From Gottfriedia luciferensis (GTDB lineage: Bacteria; Bacillota; Bacilli; Bacillales; Bacillaceae_G), in contig NZ_MDKC01000001.1 of assembly GCF_001712755.1 (NCBI RefSeq), positions 62,001 through 126,000 of the forward strand: a stretch of 64,000 nucleotides of DNA. Reading direction: 5' to 3'. The notes beneath the pieces were generated by a model. The model saw only the letters and a list, made by a program, of their open reading frames with translations. It had not been told where the DNA came from and did not search any database. Both the position numbers and the translations under genes were made by a program. Positions 17,564 to 27,749 of this stretch are shown piece by piece (within the stretch, counting starts at the first letter, position 1; each line of letters opens with the position of its first letter).

Positions 17564-17617
17564 AAAAGCAGGGCTTTTAATAGGCAGTCTAAAAAGCCGG
17601 AAGTCCTGCTTTTTTTA
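17564..17617 (+). terminator. Terminator after folE with an unusual 'GGCAGTCTAAAA' loop
   Basis: AGCAGGGCTT (17567-17576) pairs with AAGTCCTGCT (17601-17610), followed by seven T. The 24-base loop contains 'AGGCAGTCTAAAA', the same motif found at the right end of the elements at 16.9 and 47.9 kb. Confidence 0.75.
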
Positions 17618-17725
17618 AAATATTCATTTATAAATAATGCAAGTTGATTGAGCAATCAACTTATACCATCTAAAATACTTATGGTATAATGAAAAAATCA
17701 GTTATAAATGGAATGGATGGAAATA

Positions 17726-18397
17726 ATGAATAGTATTCTCGAGTTAAAAAATGAAGTAATCACTCAAATCTTACATACGATTAGACACCCATATTTAAAT
17801 CAACATCTTCAAGCACCTACCATTGATGATGTAAAGGTTACTTTATTAATCAATTTATTAAAAGAACACAATTTTACGAGTGATAAAATTGTACATTACT
17901 GTAAAGCCTTGATGATTCATCAAATTGCATTAGATACACATGAAAAAGTATCCACATTTGAAGGTACACCAATGGATCGAGAAAAGAAACAATTAACCGT
18001 ATTAGAAGGGGACTTATATAGTGGACTATATTACGATGCTCTATCTAAAACTGGGGAGATTGGATTAATACGAGAACTTTCATATGCTGTTAAAGAAATG
18101 AATGAAGAGAAGATCAATCTAGTTCATGAACAATTTAGTTCTTTAGAAGATCTTTTCAACTGTATAACTGTAATCGAATCGACTATTCTTGTACATTTTG
18201 CAAAATTTATATCAGCTGAAGAATCAATAAAGCATATTGAGCAAGAATGTTTAATGTCAAGACTGAAAAAAGAATTCGAACGATTTTCAGTAGAAAACTG
18301 CTCTGATTTTATTTCGCAATTTCAAAGAATATTGGGGATTGTTGATTTAACGAAAACAAAAGAAGAATTATCAAAAATAATACAATTACAAAATTAA
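17726..18397 (+). CDS. hepS: Heptaprenyl diphosphate synthase component I
   Basis: This is the small, non-catalytic subunit that pairs with HepT to make the C35 side chain of menaquinone-7. The 223-residue helical protein has the family segment '[17 protein letters not shown]' (about 92-108) and lacks aspartate-rich motifs, as expected. ATG 17726 is preferred because GGATGG lies just upstream; ATG 17708 has no ribosome site. hepS-menG-hepT form a tight cluster as in B. subtilis. Confidence 0.9.
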   Translation: MNSILELKNEVITQILHTIRHPYLNQHLQAPTIDDVKVTLLINLLKEHNFTSDKIVHYCKALMIHQIALDTHEKVSTFEGTPMDREKKQLTVLEGDLYSGLYYDALSKTGEIGLIRELSYAVKEMNEEKINLVHEQFSSLEDLFNCITVIESTILVHFAKFISAEESIKHIEQECLMSRLKKEFERFSVENCSDFISQFQRILGIVDLTKTKEELSKIIQLQN

Positions 18398-18438
18398 TCT
18401 ACATAGAAGTAATCGTAATTAGTTTAGTGGGGGTTTAT

Positions 18439-19149
18439 ATGACTCAATCAAAAGAAGAACGCGTACATGACGTGTTTGAAAAGATTTACAATAAATATGA
18501 TACAATGAATGGTATTATTAGTTTTAGACGACATATTGCTTGGCGCAAACAAACTATGAAAATTATGAATGTTCAAAAAGGTATGAAAGCGCTTGATGTA
18601 TGCTGTGGTACTGGTGAATGGACAATTGCACTTGCAAATACAGTTGGAAAAGATGGAGAAGTAGTAGGATTAGACTTTAGTAAAAATATGCTATCTATCG
18701 GTGAAGAAAAAGTTAAAAATATGCATTTAGACCAAGTAAAATTAATTCATGGTAATGCTATGGAGTTACCATTTGAGGACAACTATTTTGATGTTGTTAC
18801 AATTGGATTTGGTTTAAGAAATGTTCCAGATTATTATCAAGTGTTGAAGGAAATGACGAGAGTTGTAAAGCCTGGAGGTATTGTTGTTTGTTTAGAAACA
18901 TCACAACCGACTGCATTTGGTGTTAGACATGTGTATAAAGCGTATTTTAAATACATCATGCCGATTTTTGGGAAAATATTTGCTAAAAGCTTTAAAGAAT
19001 ACTCTTGGTTACAAGAAAGTGCAAGCACGTTTCCAGGAATGAACGAACTTGCAAATCTTTTCAAAAAAGCAGGTTTAGAAAAAATAAAAATTAAACCTTA
19101 TACTTTTGGTGTAGCAGCAATGCATTTAGGTGTTAAACCAAAAAGCTAG
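18439..19149 (+). CDS. menG: Demethylmenaquinone methyltransferase
   Basis: The enzyme performs the last step of menaquinone synthesis, methylating the naphthoquinone ring with S-adenosylmethionine. The 236-residue protein begins '[20 protein letters not shown]' and has the SAM-binding motif '[14 protein letters not shown]' (about 51-64) and '[12 protein letters not shown]' (about 118-129), typical of the UbiE/MenG family. GTGGGGG at 18427-18433 fits ATG 18439. It lies between the two heptaprenyl synthase subunits. Confidence 0.95.
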   Translation: MTQSKEERVHDVFEKIYNKYDTMNGIISFRRHIAWRKQTMKIMNVQKGMKALDVCCGTGEWTIALANTVGKDGEVVGLDFSKNMLSIGEEKVKNMHLDQVKLIHGNAMELPFEDNYFDVVTIGFGLRNVPDYYQVLKEMTRVVKPGGIVVCLETSQPTAFGVRHVYKAYFKYIMPIFGKIFAKSFKEYSWLQESASTFPGMNELANLFKKAGLEKIKIKPYTFGVAAMHLGVKPKS

Positions 19150-19193
19150 TTACAAAAAAGCGAGAAAATGGGATGAATAGTAAGGTGAACGGA

Positions 19194-20156
19194 ATGAAGG
19201 TTAAATGGAAATATTCTTATTTAAAAAAGGACATTAATGAGATTGAGAGCACGCTGCATAAAGTAGTCAATTCTTCTCAACCAATTTTGAAAAATGCATC
19301 TGTACAGTTGCTCGAATCTGGTGGGAAAAGAATTAGACCAGTTTTTGTATTGCTTAGTGCTAAATTTGGACAATATAACCTTCAATCGATTAAAAATGTA
19401 GCAGCTACTTTGGAAATCATACATATGGCATCTTTAGTTCATGATGATGTAATTGATGAAGCTAGTTTACGAAGAGGTAAACCGACAATCAATTCAACAT
19501 ACAATGATCGTGTTGCTATGTATGCAGGGGATTTTTTATTTGCAAAAGCATTGGAATGTATGTCAGAAATCGAAATCCCATTGGCCCATCAAAAACTATC
19601 TGAGACTATTTTAGAGATTTGTTTAGGTGAAATTGAACAAATAAAAGATAAATATAATTTTGACCAAAATTTAAAATGTTATTTAAGAAGAATTAAACGA
19701 AAAACTGCCCTTTTAATTTCAGCGAGTTGTGAAATTGGTGCAATTGCATCAGGAGCCTCTCCAGCTTTTCAAAAATGTCTAAAAGATTACGGATACTATT
19801 TAGGTATGTCCTTTCAAATTATGGACGATATTCTTGATTTTACGGCTTCTGAGAAGGAATTAGGGAAACCATCAGGTAGCGACTTAATTCAAGGTAATAT
19901 TACACTACCTGTCTTGTTTGCGATGAATGATTTAGCTTTTAAAGAGAAAATTGAATCTGTTTATGAAGGAATCGATCCGGAAACTGTAAAACCTCTTATA
20001 AATCAAATTCGCAAAAGTACATATATTAAAGCAGCAAGAAAAGTTAGTGAAGCATATTTACAAAAATCTTTAAACAGTATCAACAGCCTTCCTAATAGTG
20101 AAGCAAAGGAAATGTTAATATTAATTGCTAAAAATATTGGAAATCGAAAAAACTAG
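19194..20156 (+). CDS. hepT: Heptaprenyl diphosphate synthase component II
   Basis: This is the catalytic trans-prenyltransferase subunit. The first aspartate-rich motif is 'LVHDDVIDEA' (about 80-89) and the second is 'QIMDDILDF' (about 207-215), which bind the allylic and homoallylic diphosphates through magnesium. Length is 320 residues from ATG 19194, chosen because AAGGTG lies at 19182-19187; an in-frame ATG at 19173 is less well placed. It supplies the C35 chain used for menaquinone. Confidence 0.95.
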   Translation: MKVKWKYSYLKKDINEIESTLHKVVNSSQPILKNASVQLLESGGKRIRPVFVLLSAKFGQYNLQSIKNVAATLEIIHMASLVHDDVIDEASLRRGKPTINSTYNDRVAMYAGDFLFAKALECMSEIEIPLAHQKLSETILEICLGEIEQIKDKYNFDQNLKCYLRRIKRKTALLISASCEIGAIASGASPAFQKCLKDYGYYLGMSFQIMDDILDFTASEKELGKPSGSDLIQGNITLPVLFAMNDLAFKEKIESVYEGIDPETVKPLINQIRKSTYIKAARKVSEAYLQKSLNSINSLPNSEAKEMLILIAKNIGNRKN

Positions 20157-20202
20157 AGGCGGGAAAATGCTAGTGCATTTACAACTGCCTCTTTTGGCTT
20201 TT
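20152..20202 (+). terminator. Possible terminator after hepT
   Basis: AGAGGC (20155-20160) pairs with GCCTCT (20187-20192), with an inner ATGC/GCAT hairpin, followed by an interrupted T run. The short T run lowers confidence. Confidence 0.5.
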
Positions 20203-20381
20203 TAGATACGTATAGAACTCCAGTTAATCAGTTATATTGATTAAAGTTAATCAATAATCTGGAAGCGATTTCAATTTTTATAATATAACAAGATTTTAAA
20301 CTATTGATAATTTTATAAATTGATGTTACTATTCTAACTGTGTTGTTTATACATAATTGAAATCAAGTGAGGTAGAGCATA

Positions 20382-20828
20382 ATGGAAAGAACTTATTTAA
20401 TGGTAAAACCTGATGGTGTACAACGTAACTTAATTGGTGAAATCGTTTCACGTTTCGAAAAAAAGGGGTTCCAATTAGTTGGAGCTAAATTAATGCAAGT
20501 GAGTAAAGACCAAGCTGAAACTCACTATGCTGAGCACAAAGAACGTCCTTTCTTTGGTGAATTAGTAGACTTCATCACTTCAAGCCCAGTATTCGCTATG
20601 GTTTGGGAAGGCGAAAATGTAATCGCTACCGCTCGTCAAATGATGGGAGCAACAAACCCAAAAGATTCAGCACCAGGAACGATCCGTGGTGAGTATGCTG
20701 CAACTGTAGGTAAAAACATTATTCATGGTTCAGATTCACCTGCTAGTGCAGAACGTGAAATCGGTATTTTCTTCAATCAAAATGAATTAGTTGAATACTC
20801 TAAGCTTATTAAAGAGTGGGTATACTAA
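20382..20828 (+). CDS. ndk: Nucleoside diphosphate kinase
   Basis: The enzyme transfers the gamma phosphate between nucleoside triphosphates and diphosphates. The 148-residue protein begins '[20 protein letters not shown]' and has the active-site histidine in 'NIIHGSDS' (about residues 112-119). GAGGTAGAG precedes the ATG. A cre-like sequence at 20260-20273 lies upstream. In B. subtilis cheR follows; here it is absent and a T-box leader comes next. Confidence 0.97.
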   Translation: MERTYLMVKPDGVQRNLIGEIVSRFEKKGFQLVGAKLMQVSKDQAETHYAEHKERPFFGELVDFITSSPVFAMVWEGENVIATARQMMGATNPKDSAPGTIRGEYAATVGKNIIHGSDSPASAEREIGIFFNQNELVEYSKLIKEWVY

Positions 20829-20851
20829 TAAAATAGTTTTACACAAAACAA

Positions 20852-20883
20852 AGAAGTCAGCATATTGCTGGCTTTTTTTTATA
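20852..20883 (+). terminator. Intrinsic terminator after ndk
   Basis: GTCAGCA pairs with TGCTGGC across a TAT loop, with one G-U pair, and is followed by eight T. Confidence 0.85.
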
Positions 20884-20992
20884 GGAAAATATTAAAATCT
20901 AGACCTGTGGATAAATTTTTTATTAACTTAAGAAGAATCGATATGAGTAAGCGAAATAGAGGGAAAGTTGCAAATAGTAATAAAATATTGCA

Positions 20993-21021
20993 TTGACAGC
21001 TTCTTTAAATCTGCTTATAAT
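20993..21021 (+). promoter_or_regulatory. Consensus sigma-A promoter of the aroC T-box transcript
   Basis: TTGACA (20993-20998) and TATAAT (21016-21021) are both perfect, with a 17-base spacer. The predicted start near 21028 is just upstream of the T-box stem I. Confidence 0.9.
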
Positions 21022-21059
21022 CATCATTAATAAGTTTTTAAATGAATCTTTTGACAATT

Positions 21060-21320
21060 AAATAACTTGCGTTGATAAGGATACAGTAAGCATAATTTCA
21101 CTGTTTCAGAGAGCTGACGAAAGCTGCGAGTCAGTACATAAAATATGCCAAAATTTCATTCTTGGAGCAATTTCTATTTTCATTTTATGAAAATAGAAAC
21201 GGTCGTTTTGATCGTTAAAAAAATCAAGGTGGTGAACAGAGCTTTAGTTCACAACTAGGGTGGTACCGCGATTAATTAATTCGTCCCTACTGTTTATTCA
21301 GTAGGGACTTTTTGTTTTTA
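21060..21320 (+). ncRNA. T-box riboswitch leader of the aro operon
   Basis: The hallmark 'AGGGTGGTACCGCG' is at 21257-21270, followed by a terminator hairpin (GTCCCTACTG / CAGTAGGGAC plus T run, about 21283-21317). Upstream, 'AGAGAGCTG' and the distal loop lead to 'TTTCATTCTTGGAGC'. The bases before ATTCTTGGAG suggest a TTC (phenylalanine) specifier at 21155-21157. Uncharged tRNA binding would prevent termination and turn on aroC-aroB. The tRNA identity is inferred from alignment by eye. Confidence 0.92.
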
Positions 21321-21538
21321 TTTTTTTACATGCTACTTCTGGATGAAAAGAAGAGAGAGGTGCCTAAGCAATTAGATTAGTTCATGACGAAACATAATTG
21401 AATAGGAAAAAAACTATAGGTTTTTCTACTGAATTATTCATTTTTTTGAATATGGCTCTTTTTTATATTAAATTCAGAATAGGTTGTGCTATAGTAGTAA
21501 CTAATAATTTTAAACTTACATAAAGAGAAGGTGTTGAA

Positions 21539-22708
21539 ATGCGTTATTTAACAGCTGGTGAATCACATGGTCCACAATTAACTACAATTATTGAAGGCGT
21601 TCCAGCAGGCTTACCAATTTTAGCAGAAGAAATAAATGTTGAACTTCGTAGACGACAAGGTGGATATGGAAGAGGGCGAAGAATGCAAATAGAAAAGGAT
21701 ACTGCTCAAATTACTAGCGGTGTTCGACATGGTTATACATTAGGCTCTCCTATCGCATTGGTTGTTGAAAATAACGACTTTAAACATTGGACGAATATTA
21801 TGGGTCCTGAACCTTTGGACAATCTAGAATACGAAGGAAAAAGAAGCATTACAAAACCAAGACCAGGGCATGCCGATTTAAATGGAGCGATAAAATATGG
21901 CTTTAGAGATGTAAGGAATGTTTTAGAGCGATCTTCAGCTCGTGAAACGACTGTACGTGTTGCCGCTGGAGCGGTGGCAAAAAAATTGTTAAGTGAGTTA
22001 GGAATCACAATTGCAAGCCATGTTATTGAAATTGGTGGAGTTAAAGCAAAAAATCTAGACTATAAAAATGTAGAAGACTTACATAATAGAGCTGAAAACT
22101 CAGAAGTAAGATGTATAGACGCTGAAGCGACAGAAAATATGAAATCGTTAATTGATGATGCAAAACAAAAAGGTGATTCAGTTGGTGGGATTGTAGAAGT
22201 TGTTGTTGAAGGTATGCCAGCTGGTGTTGGTAGCTACGTTCATTATGACAGAAAGCTAGACTCAAAAATTGCAGGTGCAATCGTAAGCATTAATGCCTTT
22301 AAAGGTGTAGAATTCGGCATCGGGTTTCAAGCTGGCTCTTTACCAGGTAGTGAAGTTCATGATGAGATTGCGTATTCAGAAGAACAAGGCTACTACCGAT
22401 TATCGAACCGTGCTGGCGGTTTTGAAGGCGGTATGACAACTGGTATGCCAATTGTCGTTCGAGCAGTAATGAAACCTATCCCAACGCTTTACAAGCCGCT
22501 AAAGAGCGTTGATATTGAAACAAAGGAAGTTTATGAAGCAAGTATCGAACGTTCTGATAGCTGTGCTGTTCCGGCAGCAAGTGTCGTAGCAGAGCATATT
22601 GTTGCTTGGGAAGTTGCAAAAGCAATTATTGAACAATTTGAATCCGATCAACTTGAACGTTTAAAACGTAATATTGAAGATTTCCGTGAGTATGCGAGGA
22701 ATTTTTAA
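21539..22708 (+). CDS. aroC: Chorismate synthase (aroF in B. subtilis naming)
   Basis: The enzyme converts 5-enolpyruvylshikimate 3-phosphate to chorismate using reduced FMN. The 389-residue protein begins '[20 protein letters not shown]' and has '[14 protein letters not shown]' and '[19 protein letters not shown]', all diagnostic. AGAAGGTG precedes the ATG. The stop codon overlaps the start of aroB by one base, so the two are translationally linked. Control by the upstream T-box is likely, although 218 bases separate the T-box terminator from the start. Confidence 0.97.
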   Translation: MRYLTAGESHGPQLTTIIEGVPAGLPILAEEINVELRRRQGGYGRGRRMQIEKDTAQITSGVRHGYTLGSPIALVVENNDFKHWTNIMGPEPLDNLEYEGKRSITKPRPGHADLNGAIKYGFRDVRNVLERSSARETTVRVAAGAVAKKLLSELGITIASHVIEIGGVKAKNLDYKNVEDLHNRAENSEVRCIDAEATENMKSLIDDAKQKGDSVGGIVEVVVEGMPAGVGSYVHYDRKLDSKIAGAIVSINAFKGVEFGIGFQAGSLPGSEVHDEIAYSEEQGYYRLSNRAGGFEGGMTTGMPIVVRAVMKPIPTLYKPLKSVDIETKEVYEASIERSDSCAVPAASVVAEHIVAWEVAKAIIEQFESDQLERLKRNIEDFREYARNF

Positions 22709-23793
22709 TGAATGTGATAACTGTAAATACAAGCTCTAAACAATACGATGTTTGTATAGGGTTTGGAGTATTGAGTGAACTGCAGTCAAAGTTGGACAGC
22801 TTAGTTCCTAAAGTTTCCAAAATACTAATCATTACAGATGATCAAGTTGCTCCACTTTATTTAGAAGAAGTACGACTAAATTGTAGTAAAACAAATAAAG
22901 TTGAACACTATATCATTCCACATGGTGAAAAAAGTAAGAGTTTTGCAATATACGAAAATTGTTTAACCTATTGTTTTGATGTCCAATTAGATCGTAATAG
23001 CTTAATCATTGCCTTAGGTGGAGGAGTAGTTGGCGATTTAGCTGGATTTGTCGCTGCTACTTATATGCGTGGTATTCGTTTTATCCAATTACCTACTACT
23101 TTACTAGCCCACGATAGTGCTATAGGTGGTAAAGTAGCTATCAACCTTCCAAAAGCTAAAAATATAGTTGGCGCATTTTATCAGCCGGAATTAGTATTAT
23201 ATGAATTAAGCTTTTTAACTTCTTTGCCAATAGAGGAATGGAGATCAGGTTTTGCTGAAATTAGTAAGGAAGCCATGATTTCTTCTAACGACAATTTGAG
23301 TTGGTTAATGGATCATATACTTTCACTTGAAGAGTTAAATAATGAGTTAGTTGAAAAATGTGTCACAATGGGGATAAGTGTAAAAAATGAAATTGTATCT
23401 AGGGACGAAAGAGAAACTGGTGAAAGAGCATTTTTAAACTTAGGCCATACACTTGGGCATGCAATTGAAGCGTATTTAGGTTATGCTAAAACAACTCATG
23501 GTGAGGCAATTGCATTTGGAACTTTATTTTCAATCTATTTGAGTGAACAGTTCTTTAAGGTTGACTTAAAATTTAATGAGATAGTAAATTGGTATAATCG
23601 ATTGAATTATCCTGTTTATTCAAATTTAGAATTAGATCCAATTATTAATCTAATGAAACAAGATAAGAAAAATATCGATTTGAAAATAAAATATATACTA
23701 TTAAAAAGTTTTGGACATCCAGTGATTTGTGAATTAGAGGAAGACTTTATAAAAGAAAATTTAGATAGTTTTTTAAAACAAATAATTTCATAA
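22708..23793 (+). CDS. aroB: 3-dehydroquinate synthase
   Basis: The enzyme cyclises DAHP to 3-dehydroquinate, needing NAD and a divalent metal. The 361-residue protein has the NAD motif 'ALGGGVVGDLAGFVAATYMRG' region (about 104-123) and zinc-binding residues in 'LNLGHTLGHAIE' (about 243-254) and 'THGEAIAFG'. The start overlaps the aroC stop (TAATG). In B. subtilis aroH and the trp, his and tyr genes follow; here a 187-base gap leads straight to aroA. Confidence 0.96.
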   Translation: MNVITVNTSSKQYDVCIGFGVLSELQSKLDSLVPKVSKILIITDDQVAPLYLEEVRLNCSKTNKVEHYIIPHGEKSKSFAIYENCLTYCFDVQLDRNSLIIALGGGVVGDLAGFVAATYMRGIRFIQLPTTLLAHDSAIGGKVAINLPKAKNIVGAFYQPELVLYELSFLTSLPIEEWRSGFAEISKEAMISSNDNLSWLMDHILSLEELNNELVEKCVTMGISVKNEIVSRDERETGERAFLNLGHTLGHAIEAYLGYAKTTHGEAIAFGTLFSIYLSEQFFKVDLKFNEIVNWYNRLNYPVYSNLELDPIINLMKQDKKNIDLKIKYILLKSFGHPVICELEEDFIKENLDSFLKQIIS

Positions 23794-23980
23794 TGCTTAC
23801 CTGAAAATGGTGTTTTGATCAAATGTTAAATCAAAATATCATTTTCTTTTTCTAAATTAGGCTAACTAAATCATCGGAAATGAAAAACATAGGACAATTC
23901 GTCGAATAGAATTTCAGCGAAAAAAAAGGTTTGATTTAATAAAAAATGGAATGTAAATACATATAGAAAGGTTAGATAAG

Positions 23981-25273
23981 ATGACTATGATGAGAAATTC
24001 CCAGTTAGAAAAAATCCGTTTAGTTGGTGATGTGACAATTCCAGGAGATAAATCAATATCTCATAGAGCAATTATGTTTGGATCATTAGCGAAAGGGACG
24101 ACAAAGATTACTAACTTTCTATTAGGTGAAGATTGTTTAAGTACGATAGCGTGTTTTAGAAAATTAGGTGTACAAATCGAAGTATCAGAAGATGAAGTAG
24201 TCGTTTATGGTAAAGGAATTGAAGGTCTTAAAGAGGCACATGAAGTACTTGATGTAGGGAATTCGGGAACAACAGCAAGATTAATGATGGGAATATTAAG
24301 TGGTTTACCTTTCCATTCAGTTATTATTGGTGATGAATCTATTGGTAAAAGACCAATGAAACGAGTTACAAAACCTTTAAAAATGATGGGTACTTCTATA
24401 GATGGACGTGAAGACGCTACATATACACCTATTTCTATTAGAGGAGGTTCACTGAATAGTATTTCTTATGCTTCTCCTGTATCAAGTGCACAAGTTAAAT
24501 CTTCAATTTTACTAGCTGGTTTATTCGCAAATGGTACGACAACTGTTACTGAACCAGAAAAGTCTCGTGACCATACTGAAAGAATGCTAAAGGCATTTGG
24601 TTGTGAGTTAGTAGTTGATGGAAACAAAGTCTCAATTAATGGAAACCAAGAATTAACTGCAACAGATGTTATTGTACCAGGGGACATTTCATCAGCTGCA
24701 TTTTTCTTAGTAGCAGGGTCGATTGTTCCTAATAGCGAAATATTGTTAAAAAATGTAGGTGTAAATCCTACTAGAACAGGGATATTAACTGTTTTAGAAA
24801 GAATGGGAGCTAATATTACTTTAGAGGATGAAAAAGTTGTAAACGGAGAACCAATTGCGAATATACGAGTGAAATCATCCAATTTAAAAGCAACTGTCAT
24901 TGGAGGGGCTGAAATTCCTACATGTATCGATGAGTTACCGATCTTGGCCTTAGCAGCGGCTTTAGCAGATGGAGAGACTATTATTAAGGATGCTGAAGAG
25001 TTAAGAGTAAAGGAAACGGATCGTATCCAGACTGTTGTAACAGAACTTACAAATCTTGGTGTAAGCATTGAAGCAACAAAAGATGGTATGATTATACAAG
25101 GGAATAGTTCTTTAATAGGTGCTAATGTAAATTCACATGGAGATCATCGAATGGGAATGATGCTTTCAATTGCTGCATTACTTGCTAAAGGTGATACAAT
25201 TATTGAAAATACAGAATGTATAGCTGTATCTTTTCCGAACTTTAAAGAGCAATTAAATGAATTAATTAAGTAG
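23981..25273 (+). CDS. aroA: 5-enolpyruvylshikimate-3-phosphate synthase (aroE in B. subtilis naming), class II type
   Basis: The enzyme joins phosphoenolpyruvate to shikimate 3-phosphate. The 430-residue protein shows '[12 protein letters not shown]' (about 20-31), '[10 protein letters not shown]' (about 95-104) and 'RPMKR'. The four motifs I associate with the glyphosate-tolerant class II enzymes are present: RDHTE, GDKS, SAQVK and NPTR. The ribosome site is weak (AAAGGTTAG), so ATG 23981 or the nearby ATG 23987 could be used. ypiA follows by 17 bases. Confidence 0.95.
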   Translation: MTMMRNSQLEKIRLVGDVTIPGDKSISHRAIMFGSLAKGTTKITNFLLGEDCLSTIACFRKLGVQIEVSEDEVVVYGKGIEGLKEAHEVLDVGNSGTTARLMMGILSGLPFHSVIIGDESIGKRPMKRVTKPLKMMGTSIDGREDATYTPISIRGGSLNSISYASPVSSAQVKSSILLAGLFANGTTTVTEPEKSRDHTERMLKAFGCELVVDGNKVSINGNQELTATDVIVPGDISSAAFFLVAGSIVPNSEILLKNVGVNPTRTGILTVLERMGANITLEDEKVVNGEPIANIRVKSSNLKATVIGGAEIPTCIDELPILALAAALADGETIIKDAEELRVKETDRIQTVVTELTNLGVSIEATKDGMIIQGNSSLIGANVNSHGDHRMGMMLSIAALLAKGDTIIENTECIAVSFPNFKEQLNELIK

Positions 25274-25290
25274 TCATATGAGGTGTAAGA

Positions 25291-26550
25291 ATGAGTTTAT
25301 ACGAAGCTGTTCAGTTAATAGAGAACGGTCATACTGAAAAGGGATTAGATTTATTAAGAAAGAATTTAAAAAATGCTAACGATGAAGAAAAATACGAAGC
25401 AGCACTTCTTTTTCAATCATTAGGTTTTGTGGAAGATGCAAAAAATATCATTGAAGATTTAGTTTACTTATATGATGACGACGATGATCTTAAAATAATG
25501 TATGCAGAAATATTATTAGATCTTGATTTAGAAGACGAAGCTTTAGAAATTTTACTTGCCATAAAGGCTGATAGTGAAAGTCGAGTTCAAGCACTTTTAT
25601 TAATGGCTGATCTATATCAAGTTCAGGGTCTTGATGAAGTAGCTGAACAAAAATTATTTGAAGCAAAAAGAATTTTACCGAATGAACCTGTAGTAGATTT
25701 TGCATTAGGGGAGTATTATTTTAGTAAATATGATTATAAAAAAGCAATTCCATTTTACGAAAAGCTTTCTAATCAAGAAATTGAAGTGAGTGGAGTTAAT
25801 AAAGATTTAAGACTTGCTGAATGTTTAAGTGCTGAAGGTGAATGGGAAGATGCAATTTCCTATTATGAAAAAGGAATTCAGAAAACTAAGGACTTCCATA
25901 CACTATTAGGATATGGTATTACGCTATTTCAAGCTGAACGCTATGCAGCCTCTATTCCGGTATTCGAAGAGGCAATCTTCTTTGATCCTGAATATTTGGT
26001 AGCACATTTATGGCTAAGTAAAGCACATGACCTTGAAGGCCAATTTCAAGAAGGCTATGATATATTACAAAAAGCATTACTTGTTGATGAAACAAATGTA
26101 GAATGCCTTTTATCAGCTGCAAAATTAGCTCGTAAAATGAAGAATTTAGATGCAAGTAAAAAACATTTACAGGAAGCATTAATTTATGATCCTTCGTTAA
26201 TTGAAGCAGTTCAGTTATTAGTCGGAATTCTTTTCGAAGAGGAAGATTTCGATGACATAATTAGTACAATTGAACTAGCAATTGAGCATGGAGCTTCAGA
26301 TCCTCATTTTAATTGGGACTTAGGCAAAGCATATTATGGAAATGAAAATTATGAATTGGCATTAAATCAATATCGTCTAGCATATAATGACTTTAACCAG
26401 GAAATTTCCTTCTTAAAGGAATACGGAGACCTATTGTTTGAAGAAGGCTTAGTACAAGAAGCAAAAGAGGTTTACAGTAAACTTGTAGACGATGAGTATC
26501 TACAGGAAGAAGTAAGAGAACGACTTGAAAGAATAAATGAAATTCTGTAG
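25291..26550 (+). CDS. ypiA: YpiA, tetratricopeptide-repeat protein
   Basis: This 419-residue acidic, soluble protein consists almost entirely of TPR-like helical pairs, for example 'ALLFQSLGFVEDAKNIIEDL' and 'WDLGKAYYGNENYELALNQY'. There is no signal peptide. TPR proteins act as binding scaffolds; the partner is unknown. Its position between the EPSP synthase gene and ypiB matches ypiA of B. subtilis. GAGGTG precedes the ATG, and it is likely co-transcribed with aroA. Confidence 0.85.
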   Translation: MSLYEAVQLIENGHTEKGLDLLRKNLKNANDEEKYEAALLFQSLGFVEDAKNIIEDLVYLYDDDDDLKIMYAEILLDLDLEDEALEILLAIKADSESRVQALLLMADLYQVQGLDEVAEQKLFEAKRILPNEPVVDFALGEYYFSKYDYKKAIPFYEKLSNQEIEVSGVNKDLRLAECLSAEGEWEDAISYYEKGIQKTKDFHTLLGYGITLFQAERYAASIPVFEEAIFFDPEYLVAHLWLSKAHDLEGQFQEGYDILQKALLVDETNVECLLSAAKLARKMKNLDASKKHLQEALIYDPSLIEAVQLLVGILFEEEDFDDIISTIELAIEHGASDPHFNWDLGKAYYGNENYELALNQYRLAYNDFNQEISFLKEYGDLLFEEGLVQEAKEVYSKLVDDEYLQEEVRERLERINEIL

Positions 26551-26604
26551 TTTTCTTTATTCAGAAAAGGGGACAAATTTTATGGACAGAGGAGGGATTT
26601 AATA

Positions 26605-27144
26605 ATGGCAACCCCTGTATCTGTGAATGAGAAGAAAGATTTTGTTAAGTGGTTTCTAAGTAATTTTCAGTTAAAGCAAAGAGAATGTGTTTGGATTTTA
26701 AATTACCTAATGAGCCATGATTATTTAATGAAAAAGGTTCATTTTGTAGAACAGTCTAAATATTGTCCACGCGGGTTAGTGATGTCGACGAACTGTGTTA
26801 AAGAAGTCCCATTTCATTTTTATAAACAAAATGTAATGACGACTGATGCAGAGAAATCTTTTCACGATATTCGACTAAATAGGGATGAGGATATTTATAT
26901 CCAGCTCAATTTTAAATCTTCTTTTCAATATCCGATGTTTGTTTCAGTTTTAGAAGAGAACCCACATATACCAAAAAACTTAAATAGTAACGAAAAAGAC
27001 CGCGTAATTGCTGAAAAGTTATTGTCAGATTCAATTATTAATTTCCAAAAAGACAGATTGATGAAAATGATTGACGAGGCTCTAGATAAACAAGACAAAA
27101 AGCTTTTTCAAGAATTAACTAAACAACTGAATTCTTTAACTTAA
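26605..27144 (+). CDS. ypiB: YpiB (UPF0302 family) protein
   Basis: This 179-residue soluble protein begins '[20 protein letters not shown]' and contains '[24 protein letters not shown]', the conserved front half of the YpiB family. The C-terminal third is a charged helix. The biochemical role is unknown. GAGGAGG lies upstream of the ATG. It follows ypiA and ends with a hairpin terminator, closing the aroA-ypiA-ypiB unit. Confidence 0.85.
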   Translation: MATPVSVNEKKDFVKWFLSNFQLKQRECVWILNYLMSHDYLMKKVHFVEQSKYCPRGLVMSTNCVKEVPFHFYKQNVMTTDAEKSFHDIRLNRDEDIYIQLNFKSSFQYPMFVSVLEENPHIPKNLNSNEKDRVIAEKLLSDSIINFQKDRLMKMIDEALDKQDKKLFQELTKQLNSLT

Positions 27145-27153
27145 TATTAAACT

Positions 27154-27188
27154 GAAAAAAGTCCTCATTTTGGGGGCTTTTTTACTGT
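27154..27188 (+). terminator. Intrinsic terminator after ypiB
   Basis: AAAAGTCCTC pairs with GGGGCTTTT (with G-U pairs) and is followed by a T run. Beyond it, 27190-27740 is non-coding as far as I can see; the only structure noted is a small CTTCTG/CAGAAG hairpin near 27328-27355. Confidence 0.75.
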
Positions 27189-27749
27189 TGTAAATGTATT
27201 TGCTAATTGAACACAATTTAATTTTATTGTTAAATAAGATATGTGGGGTTAATTTCCATTTTTAGTCCCCTCCCTATTAAGTGTGGCTATATACATGATC
27301 TTAATCATCATATGGCGTTCCAAAAGCCTTCTGTTATATCCCACAGAAGTCGGGCATTTCATAAAGTTATACAAATTTAAAATGGCCGTATATAAAATTA
27401 AGATTAGCAAATTACTCATAAAAAAATACTCAAATAAAAAAAATAGTAAAAAAGTCACTTAATAGAGAAAGATTCTTGGATAATTGATTGATCTCATAGA
27501 AATATTTGCTTCGTAATGAAGGAGCAGGGTTTGACTAAAATCGCAATTTTTTAAATATTAATCAGTAAACTATAAATGGGATTACTGAATTGAATACATA
27601 GATCCCTTTTGACTGATTGGACAATGCTTAAATAGCGGGCTTTTTTTCTTTCTTAAAATAGTAATGTATGGTTAAATGGAAAATAGAAATTTGTTCACAA
27701 AAATTTCACAATTATAAATAAATTATTTTAATAGAAAGAGGTAATTTTG

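Noticed and set aside
27249-27458. 69-codon minus-strand frame with a hydrophobic C-terminal half
   Set aside because: No ribosome site and no recognised family; kept only as a note in the gap finding.
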